The notes: generated by a model from the letters alone, not told the origin. A stretch of DNA of 64,000 nt from an uncultured Flavobacteriales bacterium (GCA_949372805.1 CASIBH010000004.1:1-64000); one strand, 5' to 3'. Counted from the stretch's first letter, positions 19,387-30,427 are shown. Program-made: numbers and translations.

Positions 19387-20088
19387 TTACTTAGTTAAGT
19401 TGTAAAAATATTCATCAAAATCTATTTCTTTCTCTTCTTTCGAATGCAGAGACTTGTCATCTACCAGCTTACCATTATTAATTACTATTACTCTATTGCA
19501 AATTTTTGGAATTTCTTGCATAATATGAGTTGAAAGAAGGATGATTTTTTCTTGTCCAATTTTTTTAATTAGATGTCTAATTTCCACAAGTTGATTTGGA
19601 TCTAAGCCAGTAGTTGGTTCATCTAAAAGTAATATTTCGGGGTCATGAACTAGTGTAGCTGCAATGCCAACTCTTTGTCTGAAACCTTTTGAAAGAGAAT
19701 TGATTTCTTGCTCCATAACTTTCACTAATCCTATTTCCTTACTTACTTTTAAAATTCTTTTTTTACTATTCTTAAGATTATAAATTTGTGAAACAAAATT
19801 TAGATACTCAAGAACAGTCATTTCATTATATAGAGGGTTGTTTTCAGATAAGTAGCCTATTTTCGATTTTGTCAGTATTGCGTCAACATCCTTGTCAATT
19901 GATGATATAATTACTTTACCACTATCTTGATTAATAAAAGAAGTGATAATTTTCATAAGAGTAGATTTTCCGGCACCATTTGGCCCTAAAAAACCTACAA
20001 TCTCACCTTTTTTTAATTTAAAAGAGATGTTTTTTAAAGCCTTAACTTCACCATAAGACTTGTTAATATTTATTACTTCTAAAGACAT
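19387..20088 (-). CDS. gldA: GldA-like ABC transporter ATPase (short form)
   Basis: 233 residues with Walker A GPNGAGKST (about 35-43), signature LSKGFRQRVG, Walker B ILLLDEPTTGLDPNQLVEIR and the H-loop LSTHIMQE. The DPNQLVEIR and STHIMQE blocks are close to GldA of gliding flavobacteria. The usual GldA is about 297 residues, and this one stops soon after the nucleotide-binding domain, so the C-terminal region is reduced. The membrane partners GldF and GldG are not adjacent. A related ABC-2 exporter ATPase is the alternative. Confidence 0.7.
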   Translation of the reverse strand: MSLEVININKSYGEVKALKNISFKLKKGEIVGFLGPNGAGKSTLMKIITSFINQDSGKVIISSIDKDVDAILTKSKIGYLSENNPLYNEMTVLEYLNFVSQIYNLKNSKKRILKVSKEIGLVKVMEQEINSLSKGFRQRVGIAATLVHDPEILLLDEPTTGLDPNQLVEIRHLIKKIGQEKIILLSTHIMQEIPKICNRVIVINNGKLVDDKSLHSKEEKEIDFDEYFYNLTK

Positions 20089-20121
20089 TTTTAGGCTTTA
20101 ATATTTTGAATTTATTTATAG

Positions 20122-20129
20122 CAAATATA
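20122..20129 (-). promoter_or_regulatory. -7 box upstream of the gldA-like gene
   Basis: Minus-strand TATATTTG (TAnnTTTG), 34 bases before the start codon. No -33 TTTG at the expected distance. Confidence 0.35.
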
Positions 20130-20144
20130 GAAAATAACTAATTG

Positions 20145-20152
20145 TATATTTG
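20145..20152 (+). promoter_or_regulatory. -7 box very close to the rsgA start
   Basis: TATATTTG (TAnnTTTG) ends only six bases before the rsgA ATG at 20159, so a transcript from it would be leaderless or nearly so. No -33 TTTG is visible. Confidence 0.35.
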
Positions 20153-20158
20153 TAAAAT

Positions 20159-21085
20159 ATGAAAGCATTAGTAATAAAATCAACCGGAAGTTGGTATACA
20201 GTTGAATCAGAAGAAGGTCTTCTTTATGAATGTAGAATCAAAGGTAAATTTCGCTTAGATAATATAAAAAGTACTAACCCTATTGTTGTTGGAGATTTTG
20301 TTGAAATAAAGAGTGAAGAAGATTCATGGATGATTATAAAGCTACATAAAAGAAAAAATCAAATTGTCAGAAAGTCTGTTAATTTATCCAAGCAAACTCA
20401 TATTATTGCTTCAAATATAGATCAAGCTTTTTTAATTGTAACTTTAGTTCTTCCTGAAACTACAACAGGTTTTATTGATAGGTTTTTAGTTTCTGCTAAT
20501 GCTTATGGAGTTGATGTAGTTTTGTTATTTAATAAAAATGATTTATATAAAAAAGATACTCTTGTCAAGCAGGATAAAATTGTGAAGATTTATGAAAATA
20601 TTGGTTATGAATGTTGTCTGATTTCTGCATTAAATGATGATTTAAATATTATTCACAAAAAACTTAAGGGAAAAAATACATTAATATCAGGACATTCTGG
20701 AGTTGGGAAATCTACGTTAATAAATAAATTACTTAAATCTAATAAAATCCCAACACAAGAAATTTCTTTAAGTCATAGTCAAGGGCAGCATACCACTACT
20801 TTTTCTGAATTATATAGAGTTGATGTTGGAACAACGATTATTGACACTCCAGGTATTAAAGGTTTTGGTCTAGTTGATTTAGATGAAAATAAAATAGATA
20901 AATATTTTCCTGAATTTTTAATTTATAAGCAGGATTGTAAGTTTCATAATTGCATACATAATAATGAGCCAAATTGTAATATAAAAAATAAAATTTCCGA
21001 AGGTTTAATTGCTGAAAGTAGATATAAAAATTATCTTAATATGCTTGATGAAGATTTAGAAAACTATAGGCAAAATAATTATTAA
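20159..21085 (+). CDS. rsgA: Ribosome small subunit-dependent GTPase RsgA
   Basis: 308 residues with the circularly permuted GTPase order: FNKND (G4) near 122-126 comes before GHSGVGKST (G1) near 180 and DTPGIKGFG (G3) near 225. An N-terminal OB fold precedes it, and a C-terminal zinc knuckle uses CKFHNCIHNNEPNC. RsgA helps mature the 30S subunit. dtd follows two bases after the stop, so they are probably cotranscribed. Confidence 0.95.
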   Translation: MKALVIKSTGSWYTVESEEGLLYECRIKGKFRLDNIKSTNPIVVGDFVEIKSEEDSWMIIKLHKRKNQIVRKSVNLSKQTHIIASNIDQAFLIVTLVLPETTTGFIDRFLVSANAYGVDVVLLFNKNDLYKKDTLVKQDKIVKIYENIGYECCLISALNDDLNIIHKKLKGKNTLISGHSGVGKSTLINKLLKSNKIPTQEISLSHSQGQHTTTFSELYRVDVGTTIIDTPGIKGFGLVDLDENKIDKYFPEFLIYKQDCKFHNCIHNNEPNCNIKNKISEGLIAESRYKNYLNMLDEDLENYRQNNY

Positions 21086-21087
21086 TA

Positions 21088-21540
21088 ATGAGACTAGTAT
21101 TACAAAGAGCTTTGCAGGCTAGTGTAACAATAGAAAATAAAATATTTTCTAAAATAGGAAATGGATTAGTTGTTTTTTTAGGAGTTGAAGAGCAAGACGA
21201 CTTTACTGATATTCATTGGCTTGTAAATAAAGTTTTATCTTTAAGAGTATTTAGTGATGAGGCAGATAAGATGAATCTTTCTATAGAGCAAGTTAATGGT
21301 GATATTCTTGTTATAAGTCAGTTTACATTACATGCACAAGTTAAAAAAGGAAATAGGCCTTCCTTTATTAAATCCGCAAATAGTGAAAAGGCTATTGATT
21401 TGTATAAAAAATTTGTTTTGGAGTTGTCAAAAAATTCAAAGCTGAAAATTCAAACAGGTGAATTTGGAGCTGACATGAAAGTTTCACTTATAAATGATGG
21501 TCCAGTTACAATATTTATTGACTCTAGAAATAAAGAATAG
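21088..21540 (+). CDS. dtd: D-aminoacyl-tRNA deacylase
   Basis: 150 residues, standard DTD length. The active-site motif SQFTLHAQVKKGNRPSF is near 78-94 and the GPVTIFIDS motif is near the C-terminus (about 137-145). It removes D-amino acids and glycine mischarged on tRNA. It converges on nth three bases away, with a small terminator hairpin overlapping its stop codon. Confidence 0.95.
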   Translation: MRLVLQRALQASVTIENKIFSKIGNGLVVFLGVEEQDDFTDIHWLVNKVLSLRVFSDEADKMNLSIEQVNGDILVISQFTLHAQVKKGNRPSFIKSANSEKAIDLYKKFVLELSKNSKLKIQTGEFGADMKVSLINDGPVTIFIDSRNKE

Positions 21541-21555
21541 TCTTTATTGTTTTTT
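21529..21555 (+). terminator. Terminator overlapping the dtd stop
   Basis: AATAAAGA (21529-21536), loop ATAG, TCTTTATT (21541-21548), then GTTTTTTT. The dtd stop codon is in the loop. The stem is A/T-rich. Confidence 0.5.
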
Positions 21556-22185
21556 TATAAAAGATTTTCTTCCAATTTTTTTTGTAATAAAATCTTTTTC
21601 AATATTCCATCCTCTTGCCGGGGAATATTCTCTTCCGTAATATATAATTTGAAGGTGTAATTTATTCCATATTTTCTCTGGAAATAATCGTTTTGCATCT
21701 TTTTCAGTAGTTTCAACATTTTTGCCGTTTGTTAGTCCCCATCGATACATTAATCTATGAATGTGAGTGTCAACGGGAAAGGCTGGCACTCCAAATGCTT
21801 GTGACATTACCACGCTAGCTGTTTTGTGCCCAACTGATGGGAAAGCTTCAAGGTCTTCGAAGTTTTTTGGAACCTTACCCTCATGTTTTTCAATAATCAT
21901 TTTTGACAATCCATAAATCCCTTTACTTTTCATAGGGGATAGACCACAGGGTCTAATTATCTCTTTAATTTGATCCACAGAAAGCTTGATCATATCATTT
22001 GGATTATTCGCTTTTTTAAATAAAATTGGTGTTATTTTATTTACTCTTTCATCTGTGCACTGAGCAGATAATAATACTGCTATTAAAAGTGTGTATGGAT
22101 CTTTGTGATCAAGTGGTATTGGAGTTGTTGGATATAAGTCTTCTAATGATTTAATGACAAAATTTACTTTATCTTTTTTATTCAT
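21544..22185 (-). CDS. nth: Endonuclease III without the iron-sulfur cysteines
   Basis: 213 residues. The helix-hairpin-helix FPSVGHKTASVV holds the catalytic Lys near 120, and FPVDTHIHR holds the catalytic Asp near 138. The family removes oxidised pyrimidines and nicks the abasic site. The C-terminal end (GREYSPARGWNIEK) has no cysteines, whereas E. coli Nth has four that bind a [4Fe-4S] cluster. The catalytic core is intact, so it is probably an active cluster-free form. It overlaps the upstream YiiX-like gene by eight bases. Confidence 0.9.
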   Translation of the reverse strand: MNKKDKVNFVIKSLEDLYPTTPIPLDHKDPYTLLIAVLLSAQCTDERVNKITPILFKKANNPNDMIKLSVDQIKEIIRPCGLSPMKSKGIYGLSKMIIEKHEGKVPKNFEDLEAFPSVGHKTASVVMSQAFGVPAFPVDTHIHRLMYRWGLTNGKNVETTEKDAKRLFPEKIWNKLHLQIIYYGREYSPARGWNIEKDFITKKIGRKSFIKKQ

Positions 22186-22894
22186 ACTTTATGCCATTAA
22201 AGTTTTTTTTAGCAAAATCATGAATAATATTTATTTTACTAGAAAGTGACATTATTCCCGGGTTAATTCCTAATTCTCCTTGAGGAACTTCCATGTCTAA
22301 TTTAGTATAATAATCTTGCCATATTTGCATAATTTCATTGTTATTATCACAGAAATTCATTGGAGCTAATTCAAAAATATCTTCTTTTTTAAAAGCTTCA
22401 AAGATTAATTCAGAACAATAATATTTTTCATTATTTAATAGAAATTCATTGTCATATTCAATTCCAATCTTGTCGTTTAAGAATCTTACAGCATCTTTTA
22501 TTAAATATCTATATTCTGCTTTTAATCTTCCAACCATTACTTTTGAGTTATCCATACTATCTAGGGAATTATTTAAAAAACTATCTAATCTAGTAGTTGT
22601 AACTCCTCCTGGAATTGCCTCTAACACCCTATATTCCTCTTGGATCTTATAAAAGTTTTTTTCCTCAAATTTGCTGTCTACATTTTGCAGAATTGGGTTG
22701 CCTCCTTTAGTAATAATACCTATGTGAGAAAATTTTTGATCTTTATACCCTGGCGTAACTGATTCTATAGCTTCACATAAGGGAGATGAATCTAAGTCTT
22801 GAAATAAAAAATCTCCAACTTGAAGTTGAAATTTTTTTTCTTTAGATTCACTACAGCTACAAAATATAATTAATATTAAAATAAAATATTTCAT
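22178..22894 (-). CDS. YiiX/NlpC-P60-like lipoprotein hydrolase
   Basis: 238 residues with a lipoprotein signal (FILILIIFCSCSES; lipid attachment at Cys12 or Cys14). The permuted papain-like fold is suggested by VGDFLFQDL near 25, FSHIGI near 55 with the catalytic His, and YYCSELIFEAF near 158 with the catalytic Cys. Family members are cysteine hydrolases acting on peptide or lipid amide bonds in the envelope; the substrate is unknown. It overlaps nth by eight bases and lies downstream of the atpC terminator. Confidence 0.75.
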   Translation of the reverse strand: MKYFILILIIFCSCSESKEKKFQLQVGDFLFQDLDSSPLCEAIESVTPGYKDQKFSHIGIITKGGNPILQNVDSKFEEKNFYKIQEEYRVLEAIPGGVTTTRLDSFLNNSLDSMDNSKVMVGRLKAEYRYLIKDAVRFLNDKIGIEYDNEFLLNNEKYYCSELIFEAFKKEDIFELAPMNFCDNNNEIMQIWQDYYTKLDMEVPQGELGINPGIMSLSSKINIIHDFAKKNFNGIKYE

Positions 22895-22904
22895 TATCCA
22901 AAAT

Positions 22905-22935
22905 TAAAAAAGAGGATTTATAAAATCCTCTTTTG
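22905..22935. terminator. Terminator downstream of atpDC
   Basis: AGAGGATT (22911-22918) pairs with AATCCTCT (22924-22931). On the minus strand, the direction of atpC, the stem is followed by TTTTAATTTT-like sequence. It is placed between atpC and the YiiX-like gene. Confidence 0.7.
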
Positions 22936-22961
22936 ATTATTTAAAATTAACTTATCTGTAA

Positions 22962-23198
22962 TTATTCAGCGAGAACAATAATATTATTTTTTTGCATTTC
23001 AATTACACCACCATTTATTTCAAAAGTTTGTTTGTTGTGATCAGTTTGAACTAAGTAAATTTTACCTGGACTTAGAGTAGAAATAATTGGAGCATGATTA
23101 TTTAGTATTTCAAACTGCCCATTTGTTCCAGGTAGTTTAACTGACTTTATCTCTCCAGAAAATAGTTTTTTCTCAGGTGTTAGTATATCAATTTGCAT
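22962..23198 (-). CDS. atpC: F1-ATPase epsilon subunit (short form)
   Basis: 78 residues forming only the N-terminal beta sandwich (MQIDILTPEKKLFSGE, then FEILNNHAPIISTLSPG). The C-terminal helical hairpin that inhibits the enzyme in E. coli is absent. Short epsilon subunits are common in Bacteroidota. It starts five bases after atpD, and a terminator follows its stop. Confidence 0.92.
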   Translation of the reverse strand: MQIDILTPEKKLFSGEIKSVKLPGTNGQFEILNNHAPIISTLSPGKIYLVQTDHNKQTFEINGGVIEMQKNNIIVLAE

Positions 23199-23203
23199 AA
23201 TAA

Positions 23204-24745
<1,542 letters not shown>

Positions 24746-24758
24746 TTAAAATCGCCTA

Positions 24759-24766
24759 CAAATCTA
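24759..24766 (-). promoter_or_regulatory. -7 box upstream of atpDC
   Basis: Minus-strand TAGATTTG (TAnnTTTG), 44 bases before the atpD start. No TTTG at the -33 distance. Confidence 0.4.
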
Positions 24767-24858
24767 CTATTTTTAATTTGTTTCATTATTACTTTAAGCC
24801 AAATAAATTTATTGTTAATTTTGAACACTTTATAAACAATATTTAAAATATACATTAA

Positions 24859-25767
24859 TTGAAAATATATAATTCTCTTGAAGAGTTTAAACCTGACTTT
24901 AATACTATTGTAACTATTGGCACTTTTGATGGTGTGCATATTGGACATAAGTATATTATTAATCATTTAAATAATATTGCTAAAAATGAGGGAGGAGAGA
25001 GTGTTTTACTGACATTTCACCCTCATCCACGACATGTCTTATATCCGGAAAATCAGGATTTAAAACTAATTGATACCTTAGAAGAAAAAAAAGAAAAGCT
25101 TGCTGCTGCTGGTCTTCAAAACTTAATTATTCATCCATTTACTTCCATTTTTGCCAAAACAAAATCTATAAACTTTGTCCGTGATATTTTAGTAAATAAA
25201 ATGAGTCTTCATTATTTAGTGGTTGGTCATGATCATCATTTTGGTAAAAACAGAGAGGGAACCTTTAAGGATTTAAATAGTTTGTCAAAAACATATGATT
25301 TTACCGTTGATCAAATTCCTGCACAGGCTAAAGATGAAATTGCAGTTAGTTCAACCAAAATTAGAAATCTTATAGCTTTAGGTGATATTGATAAATCCAA
25401 CAATTATTTAGGATTAGAATTTGGGTTATCTGGAACTGTTGTGCATGGTGATAAACTTGGTAGAACAATAAATTATCCAACGGCAAATTTAGCAATTGAA
25501 AAAAATAAAATTGTTCCTAAAACAGGAGTATATTTAGTAAAAGTTATTTTTAATTCTCAGGAATTATTTGGCATGTTAAATATTGGAGTACAAAACAAAA
25601 AAATAGAAGTGCATATTTTTGATTTTTCTCAAAATATTTATGGTGAAAAACTTAAAATTAATTTCGTTAAAAGAATGCGAGACGAACAACAGTTTATCGA
25701 CGCTAATGCTCTTAAAGCTCAGCTGAAAATAGATGAGGAAAATTGTCGGAAAAATGTTTTAAGCTAA
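24859..25767 (+). CDS. ribF: Bifunctional riboflavin kinase/FAD synthetase
   Basis: 302 residues. The FMN adenylyltransferase domain has GTFDGVHIGHKYII near 20-33, HPHPRHVLY near 54 and SSTKIRNLI near 171. The flavokinase domain has GTVVHGDKLGRTINYPTANL near 191 and YGEKLKINFVKRMRDE near the C-terminus. It converts riboflavin to FMN and FAD. The start is a TTG (24859); no ATG fits before the first motif. It is divergent from atpD. Confidence 0.93.
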   Translation: MKIYNSLEEFKPDFNTIVTIGTFDGVHIGHKYIINHLNNIAKNEGGESVLLTFHPHPRHVLYPENQDLKLIDTLEEKKEKLAAAGLQNLIIHPFTSIFAKTKSINFVRDILVNKMSLHYLVVGHDHHFGKNREGTFKDLNSLSKTYDFTVDQIPAQAKDEIAVSSTKIRNLIALGDIDKSNNYLGLEFGLSGTVVHGDKLGRTINYPTANLAIEKNKIVPKTGVYLVKVIFNSQELFGMLNIGVQNKKIEVHIFDFSQNIYGEKLKINFVKRMRDEQQFIDANALKAQLKIDEENCRKNVLS

Positions 25768-25784
25768 TTAGATAATAATTTACA

Positions 25785-26396
25785 TTATACCAAATTATAT
25801 TTTAAAGCAACTTTAGCAATCCCTATACTATTTTTAACATCTAATTTTAGATTTATATTTTTTCTATGCGTCTCAACTGTTCTCTTGCTGATATTTAAGA
25901 TATCAGCAATCTCTTTATTAGATCTTTCATTTAATAATTCTGAAAGTACATCTCTTTCTCTAGAAGTTAATTTATATTTAATTGTAAATTCATCATTAAT
26001 TGTAGATTCCTTTTGTGTTTTGTGAAAATGTTTTTTATTATTAAAGCAATTTTTTATTGCTTTAGATATTTCTTCTTTTGTGGCTGTTTTAGTTAGGTAA
26101 ATATTAGCCCCTGATTTTATTGCTTGTTGTTTTATTCTAGAATCATCATACATTGACATTGCAATAGTTTTAATTTTTATGTGTCTTAATTTTATTTCTT
26201 CACAAATTTTGAAACCATTAAATCCTGGCATATTAATATCAGTAAAAACAATATCAACATCATTTACTTTTTTCAGATATTCAAGTGCTATTTTAGGTTC
26301 TTGAAATACTCTTACAACTTCTAAATCTATACTTGATAAAAGTGATGCCAGCCCTTCACCAAATATTTTATGATCATCAATTATTATTATCCTCAT
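25785..26396 (-). CDS. NarL/LuxR-family response regulator
   Basis: 203 residues. The receiver domain starts MRIIIIDDHKIF, with the phosphoacceptor Asp in FTDINMPGF near 53 and Lys in YLTKTA near 104. The DNA-binding helix-turn-helix is SRERDVLSELLNERSNKEIA to KRTVETHRKNI (about 141-190). Its start overlaps the histidine kinase stop by four bases (ATGA), so the two form a coupled pair. Target genes are unknown. Confidence 0.92.
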   Translation of the reverse strand: MRIIIIDDHKIFGEGLASLLSSIDLEVVRVFQEPKIALEYLKKVNDVDIVFTDINMPGFNGFKICEEIKLRHIKIKTIAMSMYDDSRIKQQAIKSGANIYLTKTATKEEISKAIKNCFNNKKHFHKTQKESTINDEFTIKYKLTSRERDVLSELLNERSNKEIADILNISKRTVETHRKNINLKLDVKNSIGIAKVALKYNLV

Positions 26397-28150
26397 TTTT
26401 TATTTTTAAACATTAAATTTATTGTTATTGTAGTTCCAAAACCTATTTTGGAATCAATTAAAACTTCTCCATTAAAAATCTCAGCTCTGTTTTTTATATT
26501 TCTCAAGCCATTTCCTTTAATAAATTTGTTGGTATTAAAACCACTGCCATTGTCTGAAATAATTAAATTTAAAAATTCTAAGTGTTGTGTAATACTAATA
26601 TTAATTTTCTCTGCATTGGCGTGTTTAATAATATTGGTGAAAACTTCTTTTAAGATTCTAATAACATTATTTGATAATTGTGCGTCAAAATTTTCATTTA
26701 AATCATTTTTTGGAAAGGGATTTAATTCGATTTTTTTTGAGCCAGCAAAGGTTTCTTGACACAGTTTTTCGATTTTTTCTAAGAGACTTTCTTTAATGTG
26801 GGGATTAACTGAAAGGTTTGAGGATATTTCTCTTACCTGATTATAGATTTCTTCTAAATTCTTGATTTCTTTGTTTAATGAGCTATAATAATTTGGGTCA
26901 TTTAACTGTGATAGTCTCATCTTAAGAGCTGCTAAAGACCCACCAATATTGTCATGGAGCTCCTCGCCAATTTTTTGTTTAATTTTTTCTTCTTGCGCGG
27001 CTATGTTTTCTAAAGCTTTTGTTTTGTTAAGTCTTTTTTTCTCTAAAAAATAATTTTTTGATTTATTGATATAGAAATATACTAATAAAACCATTATAAA
27101 TAATAATATTGAAATTTTGTAGCTAATATTTTTAGATTCTTTAAGTTTTATTTGGGTTTCTTTTAGCTTTAAATTTGTTTTTTGGAATTCATTATCAGAT
27201 AAAAGTTTTTTTCTGCTAACTTGATTTATAGAGTCAATTTTTTTGTTTGTTAAAAAGGCATTTTTATAATCTTTTTTTAATTCATATATTTCAGATGCTT
27301 GATTTAATACGCTCTTGAAATTTGCTTTCTTATTTGTTTGAGTTATTATTTTAAGTGCTGAATTATTATATAAAATAGCTGAATCTAAATTATCTCTTAA
27401 AAAAAATAATTTTGCTAAATTAAATCTACTTTCAATTTTTAGTTCTGGGTTTTTAATTTTTTTAGAGATGTTAACTATATCTTTAAATATCTTTAGGCTT
27501 TTATTAGCATCTGAAGATAATAGTAAGATTGCTTTTGATCTTAACCCTTTCATTATATGAAGGGTGTCATTAATTGCATAACTATAAAACAATGAAGAGT
27601 CTATTAATTGTAAGGATTTAGAGAAATTTGAATCTAGCCTGCTTATTATGCTTGAAAAAGATAATCTTTTAGCTACAAGGGCAGTATCTTTCTGAGATAA
27701 TATTGTGTCTTTTTGAAATTTTAAATATTTAAGAGATTCATTTAAAACTTCCTCACATGATAAGTAATCTTTTAATTTAAAAAGCGTATTTATTTTCCAG
27801 GAATAAACAGAATTGATTAAATCAATATTGTTTATTATTTTGGCTTTATTAAGGGATTTATTGAGATTTAATACAGCACTTTTAAAATTACCGTTATTAA
27901 ATTGGAAGATTCCTAAATTTAAATGGTGTTGTGATATACCAAAATTATAATTTACTCTTTCAATAAGTCTATCAGTTGTTTTTATCGACATCAAGAATGA
28001 AGCCTCATCATTTATTCTTGCAAGTTTATTGTTAATTTTATTTATTGAATCTATTTTGCTTTTAAAGTCAATTTTTTTTGGTCTTTGTGCTGATAGAGTT
28101 AATGAGGTGAAAAGAATACAAATTAGTAAAAATATATTCGCAGTTTTCAT
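26393..28150 (-). CDS. TPR-containing NarL-type sensor histidine kinase
   Basis: 585 residues. Signal sequence (1-20), a helical TPR-like sensor region (about 35-330), a membrane helix near 345-362 (ISILLFIMVLLVYFYI), and a HisKA_3 dimerisation domain with the phospho-His in GEELHDNIGGSL near 398. The HATPase domain has NVIRILKEVFTNIIKHA, DNGSGFN, GNGLRNIKNRA and GFGTTI. The TPR region is predicted periplasmic. Its start overlaps the helicase stop (TAATG) once the frameshift there is corrected. The signal is not known. Confidence 0.88.
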   Translation of the reverse strand: MKTANIFLLICILFTSLTLSAQRPKKIDFKSKIDSINKINNKLARINDEASFLMSIKTTDRLIERVNYNFGISQHHLNLGIFQFNNGNFKSAVLNLNKSLNKAKIINNIDLINSVYSWKINTLFKLKDYLSCEEVLNESLKYLKFQKDTILSQKDTALVAKRLSFSSIISRLDSNFSKSLQLIDSSLFYSYAINDTLHIMKGLRSKAILLLSSDANKSLKIFKDIVNISKKIKNPELKIESRFNLAKLFFLRDNLDSAILYNNSALKIITQTNKKANFKSVLNQASEIYELKKDYKNAFLTNKKIDSINQVSRKKLLSDNEFQKTNLKLKETQIKLKESKNISYKISILLFIMVLLVYFYINKSKNYFLEKKRLNKTKALENIAAQEEKIKQKIGEELHDNIGGSLAALKMRLSQLNDPNYYSSLNKEIKNLEEIYNQVREISSNLSVNPHIKESLLEKIEKLCQETFAGSKKIELNPFPKNDLNENFDAQLSNNVIRILKEVFTNIIKHANAEKINISITQHLEFLNLIISDNGSGFNTNKFIKGNGLRNIKNRAEIFNGEVLIDSKIGFGTTITINLMFKNKK

Positions 28151-30409
28151 TATATTATTTCAAGTTTTGCAAACTTTAATAAGAGCTGTTTTTGACCAAA
28201 TTTTTCAAAAAATATAGTTGCTTTTTTATTCGCATCTTCACCACTAATCTCAATTATTTTTCCATTACCAAATTTTGAATGTAAAACATTCATGCCGTTT
28301 TGTATTTTATTAATGTCACTTGAATTAACTCCTGTCAGAACTAGTATTTACTTTTTTTAAATTACTTGGAATATTTGGCTTTAGATTTTTTTTCTCAAAT
28401 CTGTTTTTTATTCCTTGTTTTTTCTGTTTAAAGAATTTTTCTTTTTTCTTGGCATGAATTTCTGTTTTCTCAAGGTATTTGCTATCAAGTTCGCTTAAAA
28501 ACCTACTTGGTTCGCAATCAATAAATTGTCCCCATTTAAATCTATTTGTTGCAAATGAGAGGAAAAGTCTTTTTTCTGCTCTTGTAATGGCTACATAAAA
28601 TAGTCTTCTTTCTTCCTCTAAATTTTCTTGGCTATCTCCTGACATCATAGATGGAAATAGATTTTGCTCTAAACCAACAATAAAGACATATGGGAATTCA
28701 AGCCCTTTTGCTGCATGAACAGTCATGAGTGTTACTTTATTCAAGTCTTCTTCTTTTTCATTATCTTGATTAGTAAGAAGTGCAACATCAGTCATATATT
28801 CAGTAAGAGAATTTTTTTCAGTATTCTCACAGAAGTCTTTTATACCATTTAAAAGTTCTTGAATGTTTTCAAACCTGCTAACACCCTCTGGGCTCTTATC
28901 ATTATACAAGTCGTTAAATATACCAGAAGATTTTGCAATATGTTCTACTAAGAAATAGGCGTCTTTTGTTTCAAGTTGAGCTTGATAGTTTTGAATTAAT
29001 AGAGCAAATTGCTCTAATTTTTGTGCTGTTCCTTTGTTAATGTTATGATCAAAATTTTTGAGATTATTAATTATATTCCAAATGCTAGTATTTTTGTTAT
29101 TTGCATAGACAACTAATTTTTGCAGGGTAGTGTTTCCTATTCCTCTTCCAGGATAATTGATGACTCTTTTTAGAGCTTCTTCATCATTTGGGTTAACTGT
29201 TAGGCGGCAGTAGGCTAGAATATCTTTAATCTCCTTTCTTTGATAAAAAGAAAGTCCACCATAAATTTTATATGGAATATTTTGTTTTCTAAGGGATTCT
29301 TCTAAAGCTCTTGATTGTGCATTAGTTCTGTAAAGGATCGCAAAATCTTTTGGCTGAGCATACTCTTGCATTTTTATTTCAAAAATTGTATTGGCTACAA
29401 GCCTTCCTTCATCATTATCTGACCCGCATTTACAAATTATAATTTTCTCCCCTTCTTCATTATCTGTCCAGACCTCTTTGGGGATTTGATTTTCATTATG
29501 CTGAATAAGGCTATTTGCTGTTTCAACAATTGTAGTTGTTGACCTGTAGTTTTGCTCTAATTTATAGCTTTTAAAGTCAGGGTAGTCAGCCTTGAAATTA
29601 AGGATGTTTTGGATTTTTGCGCCTCTAAAAGAGTAAATACTTTGTGCATCATCACCAACTACACAAATATTTTCATTTAGTGCGGCTAGTTTTTTAATAA
29701 TCAAGTATTGAACGTGATTTGTATCTTGGTATTCATCAATTAAAATATATCTAAACTTACTTTGATATTTAAGAAGAATATCTGGATAATTATCAAGTAA
29801 TTTATAGGTGTTTAGGAGTAAGTCATCAAAATCCATAGCGCTTGCCTGAAGACATCTTTTCGTATACAATGTGTAGATTCTGTGAAAATCTGGTCTTTTA
29901 GCAATCTTGTCAGTTTGAACTAACTCATTGTGATTATTATATTTATCGTGAGTTATGAAATTATTTTTCAATGCTGAAATTCTATTTGCAATCATTGAAA
30001 ACTTATAAATATCTTTATCTAAATTAAGCTCTTTTATGATCGATCTGATTAGACTTTTAGCATCATCTGAATCATAAATTGTAAAATTAGTTGGGTAGTT
30101 TAATCTTTGTGCTTCAATTCTAAGTATTCTAGAAAAAACAGAGTGAAAAGTCCCCATCCATAGGTCTCTTGAAATATTGTTGCTTACAATGGAGTCAATT
30201 CTATTTCGCATCTCCTTTGAAGCTTTATTTGTAAATGTAAGAGCAAGGATGTTGAAAGGGCTTATTTTGTTTTCTAAAAGGTGAATAATTCGGTAGGTGA
30301 GGACTCTTGTTTTTCCAGATCCAGCTCCAGCTATGACCATTAGCGGTCCGTCTATATGTTCAACAGCTTTTCGCTGCTCACTATTTAGTTTTTCTAGTTG
30401 GTTTTGCAT
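28150..30409 (-). CDS. uvrD: UvrD/PcrA-type DNA helicase (frameshift near the 3' end)
   Basis: Walker A is AGAGSGKTRVLTYR near 28, Walker B DEYQDTN near 226, motif IV region QNYRST, and motif VI VAITRAEKRL near 630. SF1A helicase of repair and replication. The main frame stops at 28325. The next frame carries on with GVNSSDINKIQNGMNVLHSK and a Tudor-like C-terminal domain (VLHSKFGNGKIIEISG) to a TAA that overlaps the kinase ATG. The 2,260 bases minus one give 752 codons plus stop, so one inserted base near 28330-28345 explains the break. I annotate it as one intact gene. Confidence 0.88.
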
Positions 30410-30427
30410 TTATTTTTTATCAATATA

